A stretch of DNA of 64,000 nucleotides. It comes from CAYSJU01 sp964431495 (GTDB lineage: Bacteria; Omnitrophota; Gorgyraeia; Tantalellales; Tantalellaceae). Every line of letters begins with the position of its first letter. Position 1 is the stretch's first letter. Positions 18,630-27,494 of this stretch are shown piece after piece. The position numbers and the translations under genes were made by a program. The DNA is taken from the NCBI GenBank assembly GCA_964431495.1, contig CAYSJU010000003.1, positions 46,225-110,224 on the forward strand, written 5' to 3'. The notes under the pieces are model-generated. The model did not search any database, was not told the origin of the DNA, and saw only the letters and a list, made by a program, of their open reading frames with translations.

Positions 18630-18657
18630 TTGATTTTCCGATCAATTCCCTTATAAT
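18630..18657 (+). promoter_or_regulatory. Upstream promoter of the response-regulator operon
   Basis: TTGATT (18630-18635), a 16-base spacer and a perfect TATAAT (18652-18657). A second candidate lies 30 bases downstream. The 18575-18630 stretch before it contains no gene. Confidence 0.55.
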
Positions 18658-18661
18658 AAAC

Positions 18662-18690
18662 TTGTAATATCACTCCTGTTAAGCTACAAT
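18662..18690 (+). promoter_or_regulatory. Second promoter of the response-regulator operon
   Basis: TTGTAA (18662-18667), a 17-base spacer and TACAAT (18685-18690). The -35 hexamer is the same as at murI. Overlapping promoters upstream of an autoregulated response regulator would be ordinary. Confidence 0.5.
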
Positions 18691-18734
18691 TGATTCCAAA
18701 GAGAGATTCACCCACCATATTCATGGGATATACG

Positions 18735-19418
18735 ATGCATGACAGATTAATAGCAGTAGTGGACGATGACCCGGACGTCAGTTATGTGATCTCTGAACAT
18801 CTTGCGAAAGAAGGGGTTAGGGTCGAGGGATTCGTGGATGCAATAAGCTTGTTTGGATTCCTTGATAAAGAGATCCCCGATCTCATACTTCTGGATATAA
18901 TGCTTCCCGCCATGGATGGATTAGAAATATGCAAAAGGCTGAAAGAGACAGAAAGGTTTTCCCATATCTCCATAATCATGCTTTCCGGAAAGGACGAGGA
19001 GATCTATAAGGTTTCCAGCCTGAACATGGGAGCGGATGATTATATTGTCAAGCCCTTTTCGTTAAATGAGCTGAGCGCCAGAGTAAAGGCGGTTCTGAGA
19101 AGGGAGGAGCCCGGAGGGGAAGAGGGAAAGATCTGCATAGGCAAAATAATGGTCATAGATCTGAGAGGGCATGAGGTCACGGTTAAAGGCAAGATAGCGG
19201 GTCTGACCCCTGCCGAGTTCAAGATATTAGAGCTCCTTGCTTCGGAGAAAAATCAGGTATTTTCACGGGACAGGATCCTGGAGCATTTGTGGGGAAAAGA
19301 AAAGATCGTCACGGAAAAAACGATAGACGTGCATATCAGGTATTTAAGGGAGAAACTTGGTAAAGCGGGAACGTTCATAAAAAGCGTAAGAGGCATCGGC
19401 TATAAACTGGAAGAATAG
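18735..19418 (+). CDS. OmpR/PhoB-family response regulator
   Basis: A transcription factor with a receiver domain (residues 1-120) and a winged-helix DNA-binding domain (about 130-225). I chose ATG 18735 because it places the acidic pair (DDD near residue 10-12) and the phosphoacceptor D54 (LLDIMLPAMDG) where the family has them; the frame is open back to a TTG at 18690, with another ATG at 18723. The conserved Lys of the IVKPF motif is present. No histidine kinase is adjacent. The next gene starts 38 bases downstream in the same direction, so it may head the operon that runs to CstA. Confidence 0.93.
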   Translation: MHDRLIAVVDDDPDVSYVISEHLAKEGVRVEGFVDAISLFGFLDKEIPDLILLDIMLPAMDGLEICKRLKETERFSHISIIMLSGKDEEIYKVSSLNMGADDYIVKPFSLNELSARVKAVLRREEPGGEEGKICIGKIMVIDLRGHEVTVKGKIAGLTPAEFKILELLASEKNQVFSRDRILEHLWGKEKIVTEKTIDVHIRYLREKLGKAGTFIKSVRGIGYKLEE

Positions 19419-19456
19419 ATCTAAACCGTTCTAAACAAGAGAGCCCGCAAGTATTC

Positions 19457-20845
19457 TTGAAGAGTTTTAACATCCTAAAAAAGATAGAAGAGCGACTTTC
19501 CGGTAAAACTCCCGTCAAGCTTGGTGTCAATAAAAAGAACGAGCTTGTAAGGCTTGTTTATGAGATCTGCTGCCGCGATGATAAGCAACCCGCCCGTGTT
19601 CTGGAACAGATAGGAATGGATCTTCTGGTCGAGGAGGGAAAAGGGGATTTCTTCCACAGGGCCAAAAGAAGGCTGATGCGGTTAAGGTATCCTTCATATG
19701 TTTCTGACGCCGATCCTCACCTTGTTCCGTTAAAGATGGACGAAACCCGGTCCGAATGCCGCGTCTGGGATTTCGAGATCGATCCCGGCGTGATCTTTGT
19801 GGAGGAAAGCGTTCGCGGGTCGTCCTGGACGGAAAAATTCCTTCTTGATTTTCCCAATGCGGAAATAAAGGAGATCAGGACCTTCAGGGAAGGCGTTAGA
19901 TCTTTGCCAAAGACAGATCCTGTCAAACAATATGCTCAAAGACGCGACAACGTGTTTTTGGTACGCAATAAGGACGCTTTTATCAAGATATGCCCGTGCA
20001 CAAAAGGATACAGGAGGTGCGGGTACTGGATCCTCAACGTGGGTTTTGGCTGTCCAATAGACTGCGCATACTGTTACCTGCAGTCATACAGTAACGCCCC
20101 CGGGCTGGTCCTTGCAGCGAATATGGAGGAATATTATCCCCATATAGAACAGTTTGACGGGAAAGCGGCCGGGAGAACAAGGATAGGGACCGGAGAATTT
20201 ACGGATTCACTTGCCCTGGACAAATACACGAAATATTCTTCAATGCTGATACCTTTCTTCCGGAAGAGGAAGAACCTGGTGCTGGAGCTCAAGACCAAGA
20301 TAGCCGGGATCGACACTGTCTTGAAAGAAGAACCCCATGACAATATCGTTATTTCCTGGTCAGTGAATACCCCTGAGGTGGCTCAAAAGTACGAGAAAGG
20401 AGGGGCTCCCATGGAGGAGCGACTTAATGCCGCCCTGGAGGCATCGAAAAGGGGATACAAGATAGGGTTTCACTTTGACCCGATCATATATTCCCGGGGG
20501 TGGGAAGACGGATATCGGGAGGTTGTGGAAAGTATTTTTTCAAAAGAGCGGTTACGAAAGAACACAGTATGGGTGAGCCTGGGCACTTTGCGGTACATGT
20601 CCGGATTAAAACAGGTCGCGGAACAGAGGTTTTCTGATACCCTTATGTATTATACGGGGGAGTTCTTTACGGACACAGACGGAAAGCTTCGATATCCTAG
20701 AGAGGTGCGGATCGATATCTATGATAAGATGGTCAGATGGATAAGAGAGTATGACCCCTCCTGCTGGATATATCTCTGCATGGAACCGGAAGAGGTATGG
20801 CGTAAGACTCCGCTGAGGGAAAACGACTATCGTTATCGCGGGTAA
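19457..20845 (+). CDS. SPL-like radical SAM protein (spore photoproduct lyase family)
   Basis: A 462-aa protein with the radical SAM cluster motif CPIDCAYC (CX3CX2C, near residue 198), preceded by a conserved CPCTKGYRRCGYW segment and followed by the ELKTK block. These resemble spore photoproduct lyase and its relatives in non-sporulating bacteria. True SPL reverses UV thymine dimers of spores; there is no other sign of sporulation here, so the substrate is open. Its N-terminal 150 residues are unrecognised. The start is a TTG with weak ribosome-binding signals. It sits between the response regulator and the SagB-like gene (6-base gap). Confidence 0.75.
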   Translation: MKSFNILKKIEERLSGKTPVKLGVNKKNELVRLVYEICCRDDKQPARVLEQIGMDLLVEEGKGDFFHRAKRRLMRLRYPSYVSDADPHLVPLKMDETRSECRVWDFEIDPGVIFVEESVRGSSWTEKFLLDFPNAEIKEIRTFREGVRSLPKTDPVKQYAQRRDNVFLVRNKDAFIKICPCTKGYRRCGYWILNVGFGCPIDCAYCYLQSYSNAPGLVLAANMEEYYPHIEQFDGKAAGRTRIGTGEFTDSLALDKYTKYSSMLIPFFRKRKNLVLELKTKIAGIDTVLKEEPHDNIVISWSVNTPEVAQKYEKGGAPMEERLNAALEASKRGYKIGFHFDPIIYSRGWEDGYREVVESIFSKERLRKNTVWVSLGTLRYMSGLKQVAEQRFSDTLMYYTGEFFTDTDGKLRYPREVRIDIYDKMVRWIREYDPSCWIYLCMEPEEVWRKTPLRENDYRYRG

Positions 20846-20851
20846 GCTGGA

Positions 20852-21574
20852 ATGAATGGAGCCGTTGTGTGTAAACTGAAAGTTGTCTTTATTTTGACGG
20901 TGGTATTGCTGTTATGCGCGAGCATGGAATCACGTGCCGCGATCAGGATTATAAAGCTTCCGGAACCCGAGACCAGGGGCAGGGTTTCGGTGGAGGAGGC
21001 GATCTACAAGAGGAGGTCTGTGAGGAGTTTTGCCGATGCCCCGCTTTCATTGAAAGAAGTGTCGCAGCTGTTATGGGCCGCGGGCGGAAAAACAGTTGAT
21101 GGCATAACCGGGCCGACAAGAGCTTATCCTTCTGCCGGGGCGGTCTATCCGCTGGAAGTATATCTGGTCGCGGGTAATGTCACGGGGCTTGATCCCGGGG
21201 TCTACCGGTATAACTGGAAGGATAATTCGCTGATCCCCGTAAGGGAAGGGGATTTCAGGGCGGATCTGTCAATGGCTTCGCTTGGTCAGCGCATGATAAC
21301 ACAGGCGCCGGCCACTTTAGTCGTCACCATGATCCCTGCTAAGATCGTCGGGAGATACGGCAAGCGGGGGCTCGAAAAATATACATCAATGGACGCGGGG
21401 CACCTTGGCCAGAATGTCCACCTGCAGGCCGGGGGCATGGGGCTTGGAACGGTTATGGTAGGCGCGTTCAGGGATCATGAAGTCTCGGAAGTCCTGGGGA
21501 TCAAAACCAGGGAAGAGGTTCCGCTCTATATTATGCCGGTCGGAAGGCCATTTGAACAGGCAGAAGGCGCATGA
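20852..21574 (+). CDS. Exported SagB/ThcOx-type flavin oxidoreductase (nitroreductase fold)
   Basis: A 240-aa protein with a signal peptide (residues 9-30, ending SRAA), then a nitroreductase domain. The RRSVRSF segment near residue 54, the PSAGAVYPLEVYLV segment (about residue 91) and GHLGQNVHLQAGGMGLGTVMVG (residues about 183-204) are typical of SagB-type dehydrogenases, FMN enzymes that in some clusters oxidise azolines in peptides. Export is a notable feature because most peptide-tailoring SagB enzymes are cytoplasmic. Its stop overlaps the next ATG (ATGA), so it is translationally coupled to the HExxxH protein. Confidence 0.85.
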   Translation: MNGAVVCKLKVVFILTVVLLLCASMESRAAIRIIKLPEPETRGRVSVEEAIYKRRSVRSFADAPLSLKEVSQLLWAAGGKTVDGITGPTRAYPSAGAVYPLEVYLVAGNVTGLDPGVYRYNWKDNSLIPVREGDFRADLSMASLGQRMITQAPATLVVTMIPAKIVGRYGKRGLEKYTSMDAGHLGQNVHLQAGGMGLGTVMVGAFRDHEVSEVLGIKTREEVPLYIMPVGRPFEQAEGA

Positions 21575-22698
21575 ACAAACAGCTCAACGAAATAGACGAA
21601 CGGATACTCGGGATCTCGCAGCGGATCGATTTTTATTCGTTCCTTACACCCGTCAATCAATCAGAAGAAGAAGAAAGATTTTTCCGCAGTTTACGTGAAG
21701 GTGAACGCTACAATCCGACCTTTCGTTATAAAACAGGGGATTTCAGCAGGGAGAGGAAAAGCCTGGAACAAATGCGCGGACTTCTTGACCCGAATGATGA
21801 CCTCCAGCGCATTTTTTTAAATAAGATAGATTTCATGACAGGCCAGATCGATCTCCTGACAAAGGGGGACGCTGCCTTTACGGAAATTTCCGGGCAATTA
21901 TACGGCATGCCCGATCCCGGAGATGCCAGGATCGCTCTCGGCATCCTTTCCGAGAAGAAGGAACAGGAATATGCCTTCCCCGAGGAGACGGTAACACCGG
22001 AGGAGATGTCCCGTGTTTTGAGGAACAAGCTTGAGTATAAGGGCATTGATTGGCCGGTTGTCCTTACCGACAGGATAATATCCAAAATAAGCATTTCCGG
22101 CAAGACCAGGACGGTCTACGTTAATTCAGGGCTTAATTACACTGTCGAAGAGGTGCCGCGTCTGGAGGTGCATGAAGTAGAAGTTCACGTCTACAGGGGG
22201 GCGAACGGAGAGAAACAGCCGTTCAATATATTCCGCGAAGGGCTTGCCGGATACAATGAAACAGAGGAAGGCCTTGCTATAATAGCCGAGGATGTTTCGG
22301 GTTGCCTGGAGATCGATACGCGTCAGATGAAGCTGTACGCAGGCAGACATCTGGGAGTGGATTATTCCCTCAAAGGGTCTTTCCGCGAGGCGTTTATTAA
22401 GCTGCGCGAATTTTTTCCGGATTACCTGGCTTACAGGTTGACCGAAAGGGCAAAGAGGGGGCTTGAGGATACCTCGAGTAAAGGGGGATTCACGCGGGAT
22501 ATTCATTATATAAGCGGCTCGCAAAAAATGAGAAAATATATTGCAAACGGCGGTATTTTGAGTATTCTTTATGTTGGGAAAGTCGGATTAGGGGACGTTG
22601 ATACCATATCAAGGCTGATCAGAAAAGGCGAACTCATGCAGCCGCTGTTTCTCCCTGAATTCATCGGGGAAGACGGGAAAATAGCGAAAAAGACATAG
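21571..22698 (+). CDS. DUF1704 / QEGLA-motif metallopeptidase-like protein (HExxxH)
   Basis: A 375-aa protein. Residues 201-206 read HEVEVH, an HExxxH zinc motif, and NETEEGLA follows at about 229-236, matching the QEGLA motif that names the family. The same two motifs define the tubulin-tyrosine carboxypeptidase MATCAP in animals, so a zinc metallocarboxypeptidase activity is a fair inference; no bacterial substrate is known to me. Older annotations call it a flavohaemoglobin-expression modulator, which tells little. No signal peptide is seen, so it should be cytoplasmic. It is coupled to the SagB-like gene upstream and followed after 25 bases by the first ATP-grasp gene. Confidence 0.85.
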   Translation: MNKQLNEIDERILGISQRIDFYSFLTPVNQSEEEERFFRSLREGERYNPTFRYKTGDFSRERKSLEQMRGLLDPNDDLQRIFLNKIDFMTGQIDLLTKGDAAFTEISGQLYGMPDPGDARIALGILSEKKEQEYAFPEETVTPEEMSRVLRNKLEYKGIDWPVVLTDRIISKISISGKTRTVYVNSGLNYTVEEVPRLEVHEVEVHVYRGANGEKQPFNIFREGLAGYNETEEGLAIIAEDVSGCLEIDTRQMKLYAGRHLGVDYSLKGSFREAFIKLREFFPDYLAYRLTERAKRGLEDTSSKGGFTRDIHYISGSQKMRKYIANGGILSILYVGKVGLGDVDTISRLIRKGELMQPLFLPEFIGEDGKIAKKT

Positions 22699-22723
22699 GA
22701 CATTTGGTTCCAGGAAGGCATGG

Positions 22724-24184
22724 ATGAGAAACATAGCCGAATACCTGCGAGAAAAGTATGGTAAATGGGGATGGCTGGGGCAGCGCGCCCATGATTCGGA
22801 AGGGATAAACAGCGTGCTTCCTCTGGATTTCATTGTCAGTTGCGACTATGGGATGGACACCCCGCATTATTCCCGCGGGGAAGATGTTTTTTCCATCGAA
22901 AAGCGGGAGAAGATAAGAAGAGACTGGTCGAATGAGCACCTGAAAAGCAGCCTGAAGGGTTCGTTGGGCCGGGAGATCTTCGCCAGATGGAACAGTTATG
23001 GTCAAAGGGTCAATCTGATATGTTACCGTTCCGTAAAGAAACTGGAAACGAACCTGAAGTCTTTGAACAAAAAACCGTTTATTTACGCGGCGCCCGAATC
23101 CCTGAAAAGACATTTTGATAACAAAGTCCGTTTGTGCGGAAAGCTGCCGAAACTCTCCATCCCGTCGATCCCCTGTATGGTCAGACAGCTTGGGAAGGTC
23201 ACTTTCCGGGAGTTGAAAGAAGATATCTCCGTCCCGTTCGTTGTCCAGTTCCCATACGGGTCATCAGGAAATTTTACTTTTATAATACGCGAAAAAACAG
23301 AGTTGGATGATCTGAACAAAAAGCATGCCGGGCAGACCGTCAGCATCAGAAAATATATAGACGGATTTTCACTCAATGTCAATGGTATCATAATTTCCAC
23401 GGAAGACGGGCCCGGAACCTTCTGTTCCTTTCCATCCATGCAGATAGTCGGCGTCAGGGAGTGCAGTAATTATCCCACGTCTTTCTGCGGGAACGATTAC
23501 GCGGCGGCCTGCAGGCTTGGCAAGGACCTGATAAGCCAGGTTGAACGCAATGTCAAGGTAGTAGGCGCGTGGATGGCGAAAACCGGATTCCGCGGGATAT
23601 TCGGGATGGATTTCGTCGTTGGCGACGGCAATGTGTATCCGGTCGAGATCAACCCGAGATTCCAGAACTCCACGTCGCTTTATACGGTTCTGGAAGGGAT
23701 GCAGAAATCGGGAAACAATCGCTTATTTCTTCTCCATATAGCGGAATTTCTACAGAAAAAGGACAAGGCGATGCGCAAATATATTAGATCTTTCCCCGTG
23801 GGAGAACTCATGGACAAGATAAAGGGAAGTCAGATCATCGTGCATAACAGGCTGGCCCGCAACGTGGTCACAGGGGACCTCCCCCCCGGGGTTTACCGGC
23901 TGGAAGGAGGGGGGCTGCGGAAGGTGAGAGACGGGGCAACGCTCGGGTGCTGCCTTGGTCCCGATGATATATTGATCACCTGCGGTGTTCCGAAGCCATT
24001 TACCCTGGTCGAGCCCAATGCCCCTATATGCAAGATACAGATGCGGAGCGGTATATTGGACCCTGCGGGAAAAAGGCAGGTAGTGAATAAAGCCAAAAAG
24101 ATCATCTCCTGTGTCTACGATAGATTGGGGTTGAAGTCTGAAGAGGAAGCCATGTCGGTTAGTGGGACACGTTCATATGATTAA
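22724..24184 (+). CDS. ATP-grasp ligase (first of two)
   Basis: A 486-aa protein with an ATP-grasp core at about residues 140-330: a glycine-rich loop in VQFPYGSSGNFTF (about residue 175) and the metal/ATP motif VEINPRFQNS (E308, N310, R312). ATP-grasp enzymes activate a carboxylate as acyl phosphate and join it to an amine or thiol. The partner substrates cannot be read from sequence. The flanking N- and C-terminal parts (about 130 and 150 residues) are unrecognised. It overlaps the next gene, which also encodes an ATP-binding ligase-like protein. Confidence 0.85.
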   Translation: MRNIAEYLREKYGKWGWLGQRAHDSEGINSVLPLDFIVSCDYGMDTPHYSRGEDVFSIEKREKIRRDWSNEHLKSSLKGSLGREIFARWNSYGQRVNLICYRSVKKLETNLKSLNKKPFIYAAPESLKRHFDNKVRLCGKLPKLSIPSIPCMVRQLGKVTFRELKEDISVPFVVQFPYGSSGNFTFIIREKTELDDLNKKHAGQTVSIRKYIDGFSLNVNGIIISTEDGPGTFCSFPSMQIVGVRECSNYPTSFCGNDYAAACRLGKDLISQVERNVKVVGAWMAKTGFRGIFGMDFVVGDGNVYPVEINPRFQNSTSLYTVLEGMQKSGNNRLFLLHIAEFLQKKDKAMRKYIRSFPVGELMDKIKGSQIIVHNRLARNVVTGDLPPGVYRLEGGGLRKVRDGATLGCCLGPDDILITCGVPKPFTLVEPNAPICKIQMRSGILDPAGKRQVVNKAKKIISCVYDRLGLKSEEEAMSVSGTRSYD

Positions 24185-25751
24185 GAGAGATCCAGGATTC
24201 TATGGTCCCGGGTTCGAAGACGAACCTGAAAAAAAACCTTTTTATCTGTGTTCCCTGCTGTTTGACGGCAAACAGGGAGATTACAACACAGGTCTTATCG
24301 ATGCGTTCAATTCTTCTCTGCAGGGGAATAAGACATTTTCAGATCACTGCCTGGTCCCTTATGTATCCGGCGGTCAGCTTCCGGAGAAGATAGTTGTGAT
24401 AAACGCTACAGAGTATGAACTCCCTACTTCCAATGAGACAGCCCGTATTTTCGAAGAATATTTTTCTGAAAAGGGACTGAAAATACAGGTCAAGGTGGTA
24501 AATACCCGCCGGGAATTGATGGAAGAAGTCGAACAGAGGCCGGAAAAGGTCATGATCGTGAGCCAGTGCGCGGATAAGAACGTCTATAACGTGGACATCG
24601 CGGAAAAACTTGAAGCGATGGGTATGATCACTGTGCCGGGCAGGATCACCGCGCCGGGCAGTGTTTTTTCCGATAAGGACAGCACGTACCGGCTGCTTTC
24701 GGACGGAGGTAAGACTTGGGACGAGGTGGCAAGATACGAAAAAATACCGGTGAAAGGGAAAAGCGTAGAAGGGGTCGTTGAGGATATCGTTTCAATGATC
24801 GACAGGCTTGCCGCTGAAACAGGAGATGATGTGTTTTTTGTAAAACCGCATGAAGGAGGAGGAGGGCTCGGGGGATTCCGCGTCACGAAAAGGGGTCAGG
24901 GATATATAATCCCTGATCTTTCAAAGGTGTCTGGCGTTGTTTCCGTGATCCATCCGACTTATATCCATGTGGATGTGAATGATGCGGCAAAACTGCGCGA
25001 GCTTCTCTGGATATACAGGCTTTTTGCCACTGACGAAAAGATGAAGTCGAATTATCTGCTGGTGGACCTGCCGGTGGTAGATGCCGGTGAGGAAGAAGCG
25101 TTGCAGGTTCTAAGCGATTATCTCGGAAGCTGCGAAGAAAAACGCGAGCGCAAATTATCCGGCATGATCATGGGGCGGGATGAAGTTGAAAGGAAGTTGA
25201 TAGAGGCGGTAAACGCTTTTGAGGGGAAGTACAAAAGGCGCTATATCCCTCTTGTGAACGAGCACATAGATTTCGGGTTCTGGGGATTAAGGGCGCATTA
25301 CCGCCTGTCCAGGAAAGGTCCTAAACTGGAAACGATATATCCCAGGATATTTCAACTGGCGTTCACTGAAGAGGGTGTTGGATATGTCGGCTCTGACAAT
25401 ATATCCAACCAGCAGACCGGCGAAGTAGAGATACTGCGCCTCGGGCCCGTAAACAGGATTTTGGTGGAAGCGATCGGCGGGAAAGAAGTCCTTTTCAACG
25501 TGCTTTTAAAAGGAGCCCAGGCGCTGGTCGACCTGACGGGATTACTGCCGGAAGAAGAAAGGAGACGCGTTCCTATACGCGTCCAGCTTGATCTCGCTAC
25601 TTTGTCTCAGCGGATCGGAGAAGGCAACGCGGATACTGCCAGGGGCATGTGCCTTGCTTCACGGTGGGCTGAGTTTGTCCGGAACAACATGGAATGGCTG
25701 GAGGACAGCCTGGCCTATTACGCGTGGAAGAAGGCAAGGGGAGTTAGATGA
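24177..25751 (+). CDS. ATP-grasp-like ligase (second of two)
   Basis: About 524 residues. ATG 24177 is preferred (8-base overlap with the previous gene, GTGGGAC nine bases before), although a GTG at 24162 is also in frame. The segment FFVKPHEGGGGLGGFRV near residue 223 looks like the ATP-grasp lysine plus glycine-rich loop. The N-terminal 160 residues resemble the pre-ATP-grasp part of glutathione-synthetase-type enzymes. The C-terminal half contains ERDxxx-like acidic runs but no clean ENPR motif. Function is inferred as amide-bond formation. The stop overlaps the start of cstA by 4 nt. Confidence 0.7.
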   Translation: MIKRDPGFYGPGFEDEPEKKPFYLCSLLFDGKQGDYNTGLIDAFNSSLQGNKTFSDHCLVPYVSGGQLPEKIVVINATEYELPTSNETARIFEEYFSEKGLKIQVKVVNTRRELMEEVEQRPEKVMIVSQCADKNVYNVDIAEKLEAMGMITVPGRITAPGSVFSDKDSTYRLLSDGGKTWDEVARYEKIPVKGKSVEGVVEDIVSMIDRLAAETGDDVFFVKPHEGGGGLGGFRVTKRGQGYIIPDLSKVSGVVSVIHPTYIHVDVNDAAKLRELLWIYRLFATDEKMKSNYLLVDLPVVDAGEEEALQVLSDYLGSCEEKRERKLSGMIMGRDEVERKLIEAVNAFEGKYKRRYIPLVNEHIDFGFWGLRAHYRLSRKGPKLETIYPRIFQLAFTEEGVGYVGSDNISNQQTGEVEILRLGPVNRILVEAIGGKEVLFNVLLKGAQALVDLTGLLPEEERRRVPIRVQLDLATLSQRIGEGNADTARGMCLASRWAEFVRNNMEWLEDSLAYYAWKKARGVR

Positions 25752-27433
25752 ATTCGCTCTGGCTGATAGCGATCTCGATGGCCTGTTTCTGGGCGGCGTA
25801 TAAGTTCTATGGAAATTTCATCGCGAAAAAGATTTTCAAGATCAAGCCTGAAAACACGGTCCCCAGTGTTGAATTAAGAGATGATATCGATTATATTCCC
25901 ACCCGGAAGGAAGTCCTTTTCGGCCATCATTTCGCTTCGATCGCTGGAACCGGTCCTATCGTGGGGCCGGCGATCGCGATAATCTGGGGATGGGTTCCAG
26001 CTCTTATCTGGGTCATACTGGGATCCATCTTTGCCGGCGCTGTCCATGATTTCGCGGCTTTGATAATCTCGGTCAGAAAACGTGGGGTTTCAGTAGGCGA
26101 CCTTACGAAAAAGCTTATCAATCCGCGCGTCCACTTGATCTTTCTTTTCGTGATATTGTTTTCATTATGGATAGTCGTAGCGATCTTCGGGATGGTCATC
26201 GCGGTCATATTCCAGATGTACCCCCAGGCGGTGTTTCCGGTATGGATGCAGATCCCACTGGCGGTCACGGTTGGCTGGCTGGCGTATCGCAAAAAAATGA
26301 ATATAACGCCACTGTCGATCGTCGCTGTTATTCTCATGTACCTGTCCATTATCATCGGAGTGCATATGCCGCTCCATATGCCCGCTGTGTTCGGCCTTAG
26401 CCCGATGAGCATCTGGATAATTTTACTTTTCACCTATGCGTTCATTGCCTCGGTGCTGCCCGTATGGACGCTTCTCCAGCCCAGGGATTATATAAATTCT
26501 CATCAGCTTATCATAGGACTGTTATTGATGGTAGCCGGTGTTATTTTCGCGCGGCCAGCTATTGTGGCCCCTGCCCTGCGGATATCTCCTGAGGGAGCGC
26601 CTCCGATCCTCCCGTTTATTTTTATAACAGTGGCATGCGGGGCGATATCGGGTTTCCATTCACTTGTCAGTTCGGGGACAAGCTCTAAACAGATCATGAG
26701 CGAAAACGATGCCAAGTTTGTGGGATACGGAGGCATGCTTGTCGAAGGGTTTCTTGCCGTCCTGGTCATCGTCTCAGTAGCAGCTGGAATAGGTATCTGT
26801 TCTGTAGGCGATAAAGGAGAGATATTACGAGGGGTGGCGGCATGGAACCACTATTATTACAGTTGGTCCGCAATGCAGGGACTGACGGCTAAGATAACCG
26901 CTTTTGTGAACGGCGCCGCCAACCTCCTTGCGTCTATCGGCATTCCGGTCAAATATGGTCAGGGCTTCATCGGCGTTCTTGTGGCGTCGTTTGCCGGCAC
27001 GACACTGGATACCTCTACGCGTATCCAGCGGTATGTTTTCACGGAACTCGCGGGAAATTATAAGATCAACATTTTAAAGAAGAGATATCCCGCGACAGCG
27101 GCTGTTGTTATAGCCGCGATGGTCCTTGCTTTTTCCCATGAAGGAGGCAAGGGAGCGCTCGTGCTCTGGCCCCTCTTTGGCACGAGCAACCAGCTTCTGG
27201 CAGGCCTTACCCTGCTTGTAGCTACTGTTTATCTTAGAAAAGAAAAGTCAAGGATTTGGCCTACCGCGATCCCGACGGTTTTCATGATAGCAATAGCCGG
27301 CTGGGCCATGATAGTAAGCGTCCTTCACTATTTCTATACTGCCAGACTGCACCTTTTTATTCTCGGGAGTCTGCTGCTTGTCCTGGAAATATGGATAATC
27401 TGCGAGGCAGTAGCGGTCCTGAGAAAAAAATAG
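25748..27433 (+). CDS. cstA: CstA-family carbon-starvation carrier
   Basis: A 561-aa polytopic inner-membrane protein. The GHHFASIAGTGPIVGPAIA segment (about residue 57), the GAVHDFAALIISVR stretch (about residue 97) and SGTSSKQI (about residue 313) are signatures of CstA, a family known for peptide and pyruvate uptake. It is shorter than the E. coli protein (about 700 aa) but similar to many environmental members. It is the last gene of the operon, coupled to the second ATP-grasp gene. Its TAG stop lies inside the left arm of the inverted repeat at 27424. Confidence 0.9.
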   Translation: MNSLWLIAISMACFWAAYKFYGNFIAKKIFKIKPENTVPSVELRDDIDYIPTRKEVLFGHHFASIAGTGPIVGPAIAIIWGWVPALIWVILGSIFAGAVHDFAALIISVRKRGVSVGDLTKKLINPRVHLIFLFVILFSLWIVVAIFGMVIAVIFQMYPQAVFPVWMQIPLAVTVGWLAYRKKMNITPLSIVAVILMYLSIIIGVHMPLHMPAVFGLSPMSIWIILLFTYAFIASVLPVWTLLQPRDYINSHQLIIGLLLMVAGVIFARPAIVAPALRISPEGAPPILPFIFITVACGAISGFHSLVSSGTSSKQIMSENDAKFVGYGGMLVEGFLAVLVIVSVAAGIGICSVGDKGEILRGVAAWNHYYYSWSAMQGLTAKITAFVNGAANLLASIGIPVKYGQGFIGVLVASFAGTTLDTSTRIQRYVFTELAGNYKINILKKRYPATAAVVIAAMVLAFSHEGGKGALVLWPLFGTSNQLLAGLTLLVATVYLRKEKSRIWPTAIPTVFMIAIAGWAMIVSVLHYFYTARLHLFILGSLLLVLEIWIICEAVAVLRKK

Positions 27434-27493
27434 GGACAGCGACCATTTTTACCGTGTGCACTTATAAAAAATGGTCGCTGTCCCTATTTTTTT
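27424..27493. terminator. Long inverted repeat of the GGGACAGCGACC family, likely terminator
   Basis: Arms 27424-27450 and 27467-27493 are perfect 27-bp complements: A-run, TAGGGACAGCGACC, ATTTTT and its reverse, around a 16-base loop. The T-run on both sides makes it a plausible bidirectional terminator between cstA and the convergent tRNA-Arg. The left arm includes the cstA stop codon. Confidence 0.75.
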
Positions 27494-27494
27494 C

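Noticed and set aside
19457..20845. True spore photoproduct lyase
   Set aside because: No sporulation genes are visible and the context is a metabolic operon, so I name only family-level similarity.
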